Shown here in pieces: positions 34,570 through 46,600 of a stretch of 64,000 bases of DNA; position 1 is the stretch's first letter, and the number at the start of each line of letters is the position of its first letter. This DNA is from Chamaelirium japonicum (lineage: Eukaryota; Streptophyta; Magnoliopsida; Liliales; Melanthiaceae): assembly GCA_947650365.1 (NCBI GenBank), contig OX393553.1, forward strand, positions 68,834,216-68,898,215, read 5' to 3'. Under the pieces are notes generated by a model. That model worked only from the letters and a program-made list of their open reading frames with translations. It was not told the origin of the DNA and made no database searches. The position numbers and the translations under genes are program-made.

Positions 34570-36319
34570 TGAGATTATAACTAGGCTAAGCTTAGCTAGC
34601 TAATAACCGTGCACTAAGAGACCAATTAGACGAAGAAAGGTGATGTTCCCTACAACGGGCAGATGCAAGCACATGTTAGGTTGTCCAAGATGCAGAATAG
34701 ATATAACATCGATCATATAAATAACGCCTAAGGAAAACAAGTTGTTTTTCTAGGTAGAAACCCCAAATTGAGGGAAAAAACCATCCTCCGGTAAATTGGA
34801 CCTAGGTCGCAACCTAGTCTTCCCTATGTACCCGCAAAAGCAAAGCAAATACTAGTGGTTACTATAGAGGTTACCCCGGCTACCCCTGAGCCACACCTAG
34901 CCTTGACAGTGAAGGTGCCATAGAGGCCCACCCCTCCTTCGACGGTGATGGGTGCTTGTATGACCGTAAATCACCCCAATACAAGAGCCTTCCACACGAC
35001 GGTGGGAAATAACCAAAGATGTATATGGAGGAAATAAAGAAAAAAAAGAAAATAAAAGCTTGATCAAGATTAGTGACAAAGATAGAAGAAGATCTCTTTG
35101 ATCTCCAAGGAGATCTCAATCTAACCTCTATAAAACCCTAGCAGACTAACAAGATTAAAGCTAAAAAACCCTTAAGTACTAGTAAGGATCCAAGTGTTGG
35201 ATGACACTTTGAATCATAGCATAGCTTGTCCTCTTTACTTTGTATGATCTCAAGGTATTGGAAGATACTTAAGAGACCTTGCAAAGAATGAGTGCAACCT
35301 CCATGGATATGGTACTAATAGAATGTTAGAGAGAGGAGGAGAAGGGAAAGAAGAGAGAAGATAGAGTTCAAAAAGATGAACTCACTAAACCTAAAACTCT
35401 CTTCTAATTCCTCACTAAACCCAAATACTCATTTTCTACAATAGAGTGTAGGGGTGGACTATTTATACCCCATACTAAGGTATGGGTGAAGATATAAGAC
35501 CAACCAAAAGATAGAAATAAAGGTGGTCTGACATAGTCATGTCCTGCACATGACTTGAAAGTCGTGTACACGATCAACACGTGTCAAAAGATGATTAGCA
35601 AAGCCAACCAACGCATCAGAAAGATGAAAGTTGGATCGTGCGCACGACATTAAAGTCGAACGCATGACTTTCCATGTGTCGACGTGCCATAGGATCGTCC
35701 CATGTGGGGCATAAGGTAGACATCAAATGGTACCGATATACTGCTGACTAGGATTGTGCACATGACTATAAAAGTCATGTGCACAACTTTAGTCTGGTAG
35801 ACACCATTTTGTGTGAAAAAAAACTAAGGCAAAGTCGTGCGCACGACTCTAAAGTCGTGCACACGATCAGTCTAGTGCACGCACACTAAGGTTAGGGCAT
35901 CAGCCCTTGGTTGCGAGCAATCTAGTGATGAAACCAAACATACACATGTGATCATTTTATGCATATTAAGACTCTCATAACTCATAAGTCTTAAGAATGA
36001 ATTATATGAATGAAACACGCATGCAAAAAGGATTGATCGGAAAGCGATAAAACGTGAGTATGTGCTGGCTAATCATGCACCCTAACTCCTACACACTAGA
36101 ATAAAGTTGATACCCAAAGAGTAAGAATTATACATTTCATGCCTAAACTATGAGAAAAGGATGGTAGGAGTGGTCTTGGCTGCAACAATAAATCTTTGAT
36201 GCAAGCTAGCCAAACCTAAACTCTACCCTCTCACCTTTAGCTCGCAGCTAAACACTACACAGTAAAATAGGTTTGTTTTAAGTTGCTAAAAACTAATGGC
36301 AACACAAGGAGATCTAACA
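34570..36319 (-). repeat. 5' LTR of element C (1750 bp)
   Basis: Uninterrupted partner of the left LTR. On the minus strand it starts TGTTAGATCT and ends ATAATCTCA. It contains (near 35630-35880) several GTCGTGCGCACGAC-like inverted strings. Confidence 0.8.
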
Positions 36320-36830
36320 TAATCCATCTCCATACTATCACATCCCAGAAAAATAGCTCTCTGCCTTTTTGAAGTGCCAACAACATCAGATACCTCTGGG
36401 TTCGGATCCACTGCCTCTAGGTAGGCTCTATTTCTCTTGGAAGGTTGGAGCCAATTATCGAAGAACTCGAAGCAATAGTTAGCCAGTTGGATAGATGCAA
36501 AGCAATGCTTGTGTATGATAAGATCTTTGTTGAAGCACCACGGCCCTCCAGCTATCACCTTTTCCATCGCTTGAGGAAACTCCAACGAGACCATGAAGAA
36601 ATCATCACCATATTCATAAACTTCTATCTTACCAAAAGGAGCCCAAGCTTTTATCAAGCTATTCTTCAGAGCCAAGAATCTTGCTGGCTTATCTGTAAAC
36701 ACTTTACCAAATCATGGCCAATCTTCATCAACCTCTAGTCTAACTTCTTTTTCTTTCATAGAGAATGTTTCGATGTCGGAGGTGCCTTTTAAGGCTCTTT
36801 TGAAGCCTGAGATACCCTCCTCCAACAGGA
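36320..36830 (-). pseudogene. LINE ORF1 relic with DUF4283-like domain
   Basis: On the minus strand the translation includes FFMVSLEFPQAMEKVIAGGP then WCFNKDLIIHKH, the pattern of DUF4283 in plant LINE ORF1 proteins (F-F-pW-fn-l). Upstream residues (36830-36705) read through a frameshift as an EVRLEVDEDW segment. The relic is cut at its 3' end by element C and near its 5' end by the solo LTR at 36831. Confidence 0.8.
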
Positions 36831-38691
36831 TGTTGGAATTGGATCCGCTTATTAGAGTCGCAGCGGAAGCAAAAGATAGATCCGAAGATCATACAGTCTA
36901 TGTTTCATTATAATTAATTCTACAAAACAATCTACATGCAAATCTATGATCTTAGCATATGTGCGGACACCCTAGAGGTATACTACGATCTACGGAAGAC
37001 ATGCATACATCTAGTTAGGTGTTTAGAATCACATATCTTTTGGATCTATAATCTGGAGAGAACGGAACGATGATGAACCACATGTGAATCGCAAGGGGGA
37101 GCTGTCGGATAGCACCTTGTCCTTTGCGAATTGAGGAATCCTCGAAATCCCGTCTCTGAGTGCAAGGATTACGAGCCGACAGAGGAATTCGTTGCGAAGA
37201 CGATGGCTAGCCGCAAGATCTCCTCCTTCTCTTTCTCTCTTCTTCCTTCTCCTTCTTTCCTCCTTCTTCTTCTTCCTTCTTCTTCCTCTTTCTTCCTTGG
37301 CCGAAACCACAAAGAGGAGGAGAGGGGGGAGGTTCGGATTTTCTAGAGAGGGGAAGCACTAGGCCGACCCCTCCCCCTCTAATCCTCTTATAGGGCCGGC
37401 CTGGACAAAAACGCCCTTCACGAAAAGTGAAAAACTGAAAGAGAGATTGAGTGAGGTGCGCTACTCGGAATCGAGTTCTGTCAGCTCCTATGAGCTCCTG
37501 GAATTATTCTGCTCATTCTAAGATCCATATTCAATATATTCTGAGCTATATTTTAGTATTTACCAAAATTCCCCTACGACCCCTAACACATGTGAATTAG
37601 GTTCTTAGGCTCCGGGCTTACGCTCCATCGCGCTACTTCGCATCCAACGTATCCAACTAGGTCGAGGAACAATTCTTATACACAACGACAGGGTGGAACC
37701 TTCAGGGTTTGGGATCTCTAGCTCCAACCGGATCCCTGATTAACTATTCCGGTGACACACCGAAAGTTCCGTTAATCAGCCCTAAACTGATTAACCCGTG
37801 TAGCCACCCAAAGTGAGACACGAGTTGAACTCTAGTGATCCTAAACTTATGTTACTCCCTCGTAACCCTGTTCTCTACTATACTCTGATAATCCTTAGTT
37901 CCTCCTATTACTGGTGTCATGATACGACTCGGGCAGTGGGAAGCACTGTTAGATCCCGATCGATCATCTGACTAGGAATTGATGACTTGTCATCTATAAC
38001 ACTACACACCTTCTGGTGCTATGCCTAGCATCCGGAACATCGTCAGTCATACTGACAACCACCAGGCCTGGGTTAACTGTGTGGACAGATTGAGTCATCA
38101 AAACACACCCATCCAACACTGGACGTCGGATAACCTGTAGGGATTACATGTCACTCCAGCGCCAGCCGGGTAACCCAACGTATTGTGGTATTGGACTATG
38201 GAAGGTCCGCACACGTTGACACATCAAAGCACCACACAACTGGTTGGCCCAGTGTACATGGTCCCTCAGGATTAAGGACAGATTATCTATAGTAGTAAGA
38301 CGGTTTATGCACCAGTGTTTGAATCACTGAACTGTGCACCGTTTTGGTTCCTGTTCAACACGATCATCGTGCTTGGTCAGGTGAATGGAAATCCCGCGTT
38401 CCCATAGTGGAGACTTCACCACATCCTCTACCTGCCAACAACTTATTCTCGGTGAAGCGACCGGCATCACCTAAGCTGTGAACTAGTTCTAGGTCTACAC
38501 ATAACTGGTCCACTGGGTCTCCCAAGCATGGATCCACCATGCGCCTCAGTGGCCTACTGTGTTCCCTAGGGTCCTTTATTATATGTGTATTAGCATATAC
38601 CATAGTAGTATTCTAATTAAAGCAATAATCAAAGGCATCTTTATTAATGTTAATACAGAAAATCCACGCTCAGGACACACGAGCTACAACA
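36831..38691 (+). mobile_element. Solo LTR (1861 bp) in LINE 5' region
   Basis: It starts TGTTGGAATTGG and ends GAGCTACAACA. Flanks are CAGGA (36826-36830) and TAGGA (38692-38696), a 5-bp duplication with one change. The interior has no domain. An AGTCGCAGCGGAAGC string near the start resembles ends of plant copia LTRs, so copia is likely but unproven. Strand is uncertain. Confidence 0.7.
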
Positions 38692-38742
38692 TAGGAAGCC
38701 CCTAGATGAATCATGTTCCATGTGCGACCTGCAGTAGTTACT

Positions 38743-38743
<1 letters not shown>

Positions 38744-38817
<74 letters not shown>
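38744..38817. repeat. (GA)n microsatellite
   Basis: About 37 uninterrupted GA units. Confidence 0.98.
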
Positions 38818-38818
<1 letters not shown>

Positions 38819-38819
<1 letters not shown>

Positions 38820-39384
38820 TTTGGTACCTGACTTATTTGATGCACTTGCTTATGGCTCAATTGTGACATGTCACGTCTTCCAAAAGCAAGGTTGTAATGG
38901 GGACTACACTTGCCCCGGATAGCAGGGGAGGGGGGGGGGGGGGGGGGGGGGGGGGTTAGGACAAGAAGAAGAAGTATTTTCAAATCAAATCATCTTTGTT
39001 AACACCGAATCCAACCACCTTAGCATTGATACTACAAAATCTCCCCCCTCCCCCTCTTTTGAGTCGAATGTCATAGCAAAGACACCCTCATTGCTTGAAT
39101 GATTAAATCTTTTGTTACACTCATCATTGTCATTGTTATTATCAATATTACAATTTTGATTTTCATCGATGTGGTTAAACTCAATTTCATCATCACTACT
39201 TATGTTCAAATCAATTTGGACTTTCTTTTCTTTCCTTCTTTCATTTTCATCCATTGCATAAAATTTAACCCCCAAGAAAACATAAAACAAATAAAGAACA
39301 CCAATAGTTACGTCAAGCCGTGGACGAAAAAGGAAAACTAATTCACCAATGAGGACGTAAGTGTAAAACTTTTGACCTACCACT
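38819..39384. other. Unassigned interval with a 25-G run
   Basis: 38931-38955 is an uninterrupted G run, prone to assembly error. The minus-strand open frame 38985-39383 (132 codons) is acidic and asparagine-rich. I do not recognise it and do not call it a gene. Confidence 0.4.
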
Positions 39385-39392
39385 TTTTTTTG

Positions 39393-40501
39393 GGGAAATT
39401 TTATTCATACCCCAAAAATCTGTAATTAGCCCCCGTATCCCTAGTGTTTCTCAATAACTTACTCAACAATCCTTTAATACCAACAATGCCCTTTTTTTTA
39501 TACCCCAAACCCCAAAGCCCCTGCTCAGCGTCTTTTGTACCCCAACCCAACCCAATGTTCGTTTAAACTTAGCCCACGCCCAACCCGTCGGGTTGTGCGG
39601 GGTGGGTTCAGGTTAACCCGCCCAAAGTCCAGTTGGGTTCGGGTTGGCCCGCCCAAGTTGCAGCTAGGGGTGGCAATGAGTCGTGTCGTGTCGGGTTCGT
39701 GTCGTATCTAGTTTCGTGTCGTGTCCAAAACCCCTAGACCCGGACCCGACCCGTTTAACTAATCGTGTCTAGATCCTAAACCCATACCCGACTCGCTAAT
39801 AAACAGGTAGACACGATAAGACCCGTTTACCACCCGGATCTATTCAGTTGACCCAATCCGACCCAATCCAACTTGACCCGACCTGACCCGAATGACCCAC
39901 TGGTTTTATATATTATAGTATCGGATTGCTGGTAGACCCGACCCGACATGACCTATTGAATACTAAATGGGTCTTCCTGGGTCTACCATGTCCAGACCCT
40001 AAACCCGGACCCGACCCGTTTAATAAACGGGTCTATCGTGTCGACCCGTTTATGACCCGAACCCGTTTAGCCTTGACCCAGACCCGCTAACTTCGTGTCG
40101 GGTCCTGTCGGGTCGAGGAGAAATGATTCGGGTTGGGCTCGGATTAGCCCGCCCAAATTTGGGTTGGGTTCGGGTTGGACTCGGGTTGGGTTCAGGTTGG
40201 CCCGCCCAAGTTGCAGCTCTACTTGTGCCTTCAAGTATCAGCCAACTGCATGGGGTTTATTTAAGAGTGGGGTGTATTCAAGAGTGCATATAATTGGGGT
40301 ATATTTAAGGGGGTATGTGTTTGATTGGGGTATAATAAAGTTGGGACGGGCCATTTAACTGGGGTGTATTGAAGGTGGGGTGTAAGGGGGAAGGGTATTT
40401 TTGGGATAGGAATGGGGTATGAAAAAAAAAAATGGGGTGTATTCAAGTTTGTTGGAAATGGGGGCTAATTACAGATTTATGGGGTATGAATAATATTTCC
40501 C
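39393..40501. mobile_element. MULE-like non-autonomous TIR element next to the HPAT gene
   Basis: The left end GGGAAATTTTATTCATACCC and the reverse complement of the right end GGGAAATATTATTCATACCC match, and similarity continues through a TCTGTAATTAGCCCCC block, about 45 bp in all. The 8 bp on each side are identical, TTTTTTTG (39385-39392 and 40502-40509). GGGAAA ends fit Mutator-like elements; an 8-bp duplication also fits hAT. The core is a mosaic of GGGTTGGGTTCGGG-type repeats. The right end lies about 130 bp before the HPAT start codon. Confidence 0.75.
39665..40113 (+). mobile_element. Truncated hAT relative of 9719-10179
   Basis: It starts TAGGGGTGGCAATGAG and follows the 9719 element along most of its length (for example TTTAACTAATCGTG near 39755 and 9813). 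The right inverted end is missing. It sits inside a larger GGGTTCGGGTTGGCCC repeat within the MULE-like element. Confidence 0.7.
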
Positions 40502-40509
40502 TTTTTTTG

Positions 40510-40632
40510 TGTGAGTTTCCGAACTTTTTCATAGCTATTAAAAAAATATAAAAAAAAAGAAAAAATTCATAGCTGAACTTACACAATTTCAACTGCCGAT
40601 GAGAGAGAGAGAGAGAGAGGTGAGAGAGAGAG
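40510..40632 (+). promoter_or_regulatory. Short upstream region and leader of HPAT
   Basis: Between the transposon and the ATG are an A-rich stretch with AAATATAAAAAAAA near 40546 (TATA-like) and a GAGAGA run (40600-40632) reaching the start codon. GA repeats in plant leaders often bind BPC proteins; here that is an inference. The native promoter further upstream is displaced by the transposon. Confidence 0.45.
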
Positions 40633-43600
40633 ATGGGCTGCCGTGGGAGCTTCTGCTACTCCCTCTTCATCACCATCTCGGTGGCCCTCATCACCTACAA
40701 CGTCATCATCTCCTCCCAGGCCACCCTCAAGTTGGGCTTCCCCGGCCCCCGGACGCCCTCCTCCCCATCCCCCCTGGACCCGGTCATCCGGATGCCGGAC
40801 GACCTCCCGAAGCCCGGGGCCGGGGGGAGGCCGCGGCCGTTCCACACGGCGGTGACTTCGTCGGACTCGGTGTACAACACATGGCAGTGCCGGGTCATGT
40901 ACTACTGGTTCAAGAAGACCCGGTCAGCTGCCGCGCCGGGCTCGGAGATGGGCGGCTTCACCAGGATCCTGCACTCGGGCAGGCCCGACCGGTTCATGGA
41001 TGAGATCCCCACCTTCGTCGCCGATCCCCTCCCACCTGGGTTGGATCAGGTAATCCCTCACATCTTTGGATTGGTAAATTTTTGATAGTTATATTGGGTT
41101 CTCTTCATATGTTTCTTTGCATCTCTTTTGAAGTAGAATTACATGAATGATTAACAATTTTCATGGATCAATTGACCATAAGGGATTTATGAGCCAAGCC
41201 ATCTATGGATTTTCCTCTTTGACCAACCATGATATAAGTTGAAGTGAATTATGATGTTTGTCAATGTACCCTCTTTAACACGTTGACCGAAATCACTGAC
41301 ATTTGCCGGGTTTATATGGTACCGACAAGGAAATTGGGGGGTAATGCTGGTGCAACATTTTATCGACGACAGATGCGGCAAATATCGGTCATTGTCGGCC
41401 ATTTTGGCGTGACATCCAATCAGTCCATTTTCCAGCGGAAGTAGTCTATGTTTGTCGGCATTTACCGATTTAGACCAGTATTGTGAAGCATTTTTTACTA
41501 CACACCTCTGTATTCTCATCTCTGTGATGCGTATTTTTCGTTCTTGTTCCCACTTGCCCTACATTTTGATTCATGCAATATTCTCAGCCATAATGTTAAC
41601 TTGGATAACATCAAATTCTCATACGAGAATTATACATCTTAGAAACCAATTTTTTTGGGTTCTTCGGTTGTATAGATCTATTATATGGAACCGACAATGT
41701 TTGGCTATTTTTCAGCAATAAAGACATTTCTTCTCGTTCCCATTAGAAATTGCATTCACACTATATAAATTGCACCTTCTCCAATCTAGTAATTGCAATC
41801 TCACTTAGTCTCCCTTAACTTTTTATTGTTCCCTCCACTTAATCTACCCTCTTTTAAAGTGCTTGGTGGAATCCTTTGATGTTATGTAATTTCTGGACTA
41901 ATTAATATTATTTTCCTAGTGAGTTTTGGTGAACTATTTTTCATTTTTTTTTTGCCTAGGGTAAGAATTATGTTTGCAGGGTCACTTATGTAATAGACCA
42001 ACTTCATTATATAGTTATGTTTGACTATGTTGGTGTTGACACAAAAGCGATTGTCTACTGCACGGTCTATTTTTTTATCATGTCAAAGTTATTAACCCTG
42101 GAATACTATTTCACCAGCACTTTCGCATGTTATTTTTGCTATTGAGATGAATACAATTCCCCTTATGAAATCTTGTAATCTACCACTTTTTACTATACCC
42201 TTTCCTAGTCTAGGGGAACTTTGAAGGTTACTTGTTGGTTGTATGAGCTTAAACTATGTAACCAAGGTAGGTGATACCACGTGCACATGCTCAAGGCTAG
42301 ATCAACCTAGCCTGCGTCTCGAGGCCCGATTAAAAAAATAAAGTTATTTTCGAATTTAATAATTCATGAAAGTAGTATTTTTGGAATAAAATATTAATTT
42401 TAAAATAAAATTATTATTTAATTCTAAAATTATTATTTTAATCCAAAATATGTTATTTTTTGATTTATTAACTATGAAAGGTTTAATTATGCATTTTAGG
42501 TAAGATTTGGATATATCAAATCTTTTAAAATTTGGGAAGAGTAATCTTTTTTGTTATCTTTTAGGGAGGTAATTTTTTTTGGTTGTTACCTTTTAGGAAT
42601 GTTATCTTTTTAGGAATGCTATCTTTATTTTTTCTATTTAAGTGCCTCTCGCCTCTCATTGTAAGGAATAAATTGATGAATGAAAATGCTCTTTGCTTTG
42701 CTGCAATGATTTAGAATTCGGGTATGATGCTTATGGTGTGAGGCCACCGGTGTGATATCAATGAAATCGGGATGCTATATCTATCTTTATCTCTCTCCAC
42801 CTCTATTCTATCTCTGTGTATGATCTCGCAATGAAGATTGTCCTGCACCAATTTGGTATCAGATCCTGCACTTGGCGGGTTCAAATCCGTCAAGCGATAT
42901 GAAATTCTTCGCGTTCATTGACGCTTGCGTCATCGTCTTCTCGAGACCAGCAGGCCCCTGCCTCGATCCGTCTCTGTTTTGTACGGATAAACCAGAGGCC
43001 CGCCTGTCATCGCCCGACCAAAGTCAGGCCTTACCAATCCCATCGGCCAGCACCCTGTTGCAGAACCTTCGACTTGTCCTCCTTGCTCTTTGGTTGCGGC
43101 TGCTAGATCACTGCTCCACTCCATCGTGACCACTTCCTCTGCGACCCCTCCAGTCTACTATCCCGTCACCTGCAGGATACCCAAGCCGCCGCTACCGAAT
43201 CTATAGGCCCATCTTCTCACTGCACTGTTGCTATTCTTCTTTTGTTAGCCATATTTGCGCACAAAATAGAAGAAAAAAGGGAAGAGGCGAAAAAGGAAGA
43301 AAAACGAAAGAAAGAAAAAAAGGACAGGAGAAAGAAAGGAAAAAAGAAGAAGAGGAAAGTTTTATACATACCTGTAGACCCGTCTCTAAATCTTCCCTTT
43401 CCTCTTGCTAAAGTTGCCTTTTCCCCTTCACCTCCTTGATGATTTGAAACCACCTACAATCGTAGACCCGATAAGGTCAAACCTACCCTTTTACCCTTAT
43501 GTGTAAAACCCTCTTATGTGAGCCCAAACAGAACAATAATTAAGTTGAAAGGTTTAAAGGACTGATTCAGCCCTTTTAAGTTAAAATCCGTTCATTAATT

Positions 43601-46600
43601 CAGATCCGACCCGAATAGCCAAGTTGGACCCAAAACCTCATAGGGCATATCTTTTAATCCATTCATCGGATTTGGGTGACTCAAATGTCAAACTTTAATG
43701 ATTTCCGAGTCCGATCCACTCGTGCCTTCTGTGCCTCCATCTAGTCAGCCCAATAGTGCAGAATTACTACTTTGCCCCTGGTCACTATGTTCTACCATAG
43801 CAACCGGCCCTCCTACACTCGCTCTCATTATGACTAAAAGCTTCTTTATTCCAATAATGCTGATGACACAACGGTCTACAAGCATTTTCTCCGACAACTT
43901 GAGGAACATCCTCCTTACCTCTTTTGTTTTTTGACACCTTGGACAAAATTTTCCATGTGTTGTCTTGTCAAACATCGAGCCATTTCTCTGGGCCTATCCA
44001 AGCAATCTTCCATCAACTAGTTTTTCCGGGTGTATATCTCACACGAGGCCTCAGAGTTAGAGACTCTCTCCATTTTTGATGACATCGAGGCTAAATTGAA
44101 GTGGTGACGACATGAGAATATGGAGCATGCCTGACATTGGCAACATGAGATGGATCAGAGCCGAATCAAGTTCTTACATTCTTTGACCAAGTCTCTGTCT
44201 TCGGGCAAGTCTGTACCAGCAGAAAGGTTTGCTCCATCGCTCATGCCACCACCTACGGTGCCTGCACAGCCGGTCCCACCTCCGCCTCCAGCACCACCTG
44301 CATTAGAGCCTTCAGTCCAGCTTCCACTTTCGGTAGAGCTTCTGATGTCAGTAGAGCCACCAACGGTGGACCTTCTACTATTATCTTTGGTAGATCTTCT
44401 GCCACTACCTTCATCAGAGAACTCCCTGATAGCCAAGCCATCCAAATCTTTAAAAATTTGGGAAGGGTAATCTTTTTTGTTTGTTATTTTTTAGGGATTA
44501 TCTTTTAGGAATGTTATCTCTTTTAGTTATTATATTTTTAGTAATGTTATCTTTATTTTTTCTATTTAACAGGCCCTAGCCTCTCATAGTAAGGAATGAA
44601 TTGATGATTGAAAAAGTTATTTGTTTCGTTGCGATGACGTAGAATTCGGTGTGATGCTCATGGCGTGAGGCCGCCAATGCAATATCGGTGAAATCGGGGT
44701 GCGACGCTCCATCTCTCTCCATCTCTATTCTACCTCTGTGTATGATCTCACAACGAAGATGACGACTGTCCTGCACCCATAGATATCCTTACCCACCAAC
44801 TACTGACTTTTTAGGTTTTTTAGTAGGCACTCTCTTGCCAAGTTGCTTTCATTAGGTGTTGGCACCGATTGTAGAGGGTTGACGTGAGGTTGACAATTGA
44901 TTGGAAAATTCTCTCAATTTTTTGGGGAAATCTTCTTAATTAGAGTCATATCTATAGTTGATCACATTTTGATGGGATAAGACCTGGCTGATGATCATGA
45001 TGTTGAAGTTCTTAATTGCTGGCATGGAATGCTTAATCAAAGAATGATGCTTATTATTTAAGCCTTGTTTTTTTTTTTCCCCCTCTGCTTTATTATAATC
45101 ATTGGCCTACAATTTAGGTACTGTTGATTTAGACTATTACTATATTCAGTTTATTGGATGCTATCTTGCAATCTCAGGGGTACATTGTTCTCAATAGGCC
45201 TGGGGCATTTGTCCAATGGCTTCAGAAGGCAGATATCACTGAAGAGTAAGTACTATTTATTACATTTGTAGGTCAGAGAGACAGGATGCATTGTTTTTCG
45301 ATTTCACTAATTTGAACTTTTAATATTTTGGATTTATGGGTGCCTTATATGCAGATATATATTGATGGCAGAACCTGATCATCTTATCGTTAAACCTATA
45401 CCGAACTTATCAAAAGATGGTCTTGCAGCTGCATTCCCTTTTTTTTACATTGAACCCAAAAAGTATGAGTCTACTCTCCGCAAATTCTTTCATGTGGACA
45501 AGGGTGCAATCACTGATATTGACCCTATAGGGAACTCTCCTGTCATCATTGAGAAGGTACTTTCAAAGTGTCTTTGTTACTAGGAACACTAATTCAGCAA
45601 TCAACTTACCCAAACATCCATATTGCTTTAGGCTTCACTTATGAAGATTGCTCCTACATGGATGAATGTTTCATTGGCGATGAAAAAGGATCCTGAAGCA
45701 GATAAAGCATTTGGCTGGGTGCTTGAGATGTGATTTTCATTTAGTCCTGTTTTTTTTAATGTATTTTCTTGCATTCTTTACTTCTGTAAATATCTGTCAT
45801 GTATTCTTATTATGGAATTACCTTTATCGTTGGTATGATTTCTTGCTTACAGTAAATATTCATTTTTTTGATTTTTTATAAGCAGGTATGCATATGCTGT
45901 TGCATCTGCTCTCCATGGGGTGGGTAACATCTTACACAAAGATTTAATGATTCAGGTGGGTCATGTTCATTGTTCGTAAATTAGGCTTTCCATCTGTATG
46001 AGCTTACCTGATTACTTCATTTTTTTTGTCATTTAAGCCTCCGTGGGACCTAGAAGTTGGCGAGAAGTTTATTATACATTATACCTATGGATGTGACTAT
46101 GATATTAAGGTATTACCTTATTATCATGCTCCTCATACTGTCAAATTTTTTGCTTACTTAACATCATCGTTATTGATTAACAAATATAGCTTTTTACATT
46201 AAACAACATATTATAAACGAAGACTTTGGATCTCGTACTCTAATACTGTTTCGTCCTATCACAATTCCCAGGGCCACTTAACTTATGGAAAAATTGGAGA
46301 ATGGAGATTCGATAAAAGATCATATGAGCGTAACCCGCCTCCTAGAAACCTTCCATTACCACCCGATGGAGTTCCTCAAAGTGTGGTATGTACAACAATT
46401 CTTTTATAGTTTTATGAATGAAAACACCTAACTTTTGCAGCCAGATGTCGTGGTTCTATTCCTTTAAATCAATTGGCATGATATATCTCCTTATCTTTAA
46501 ATCTTTGAAGATGCAAAAAACTTACTTTTCTAGATGTTGGGATGATCTTCAGCACAATCAGGCTGCTAAATGGAGGTGTCAGATTTCTTTATGTTCGGCT

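Larger units (their letters stand above)
26856..36319 (-). mobile_element. Ty1/copia element C, gag only
   Basis: Two direct repeats, 26856-30095 and 34570-36319, share starts (TGAAATTATA and TGAGATTATA) and ends (TTAACA and CTAACA). On the minus strand the LTR starts TGTTA. The left repeat contains a 1.5-kb insertion; without it the LTRs are about 1.69 and 1.75 kb. A GATATCAGAGC site (34568-34556) next to the right LTR resembles the initiator-Met tRNA binding site, which fixes the minus orientation. Only a gag relic is present; 30096-32590 shows no protease, integrase or RT. The flanking 5 bp (GAATT and TAATC) do not match. Confidence 0.8.

Noticed and set aside
38985..39383. 132-codon minus-strand ORF, acidic and Asn-rich
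   Set aside because: A weak resemblance to FAR1-type N-termini was considered but there is no clear motif.
40599..41003. 134-codon ORF overlapping HPAT exon 1 in another frame
   Set aside because: Shadow of the GC-rich true exon; no homology and wrong frame for splicing.
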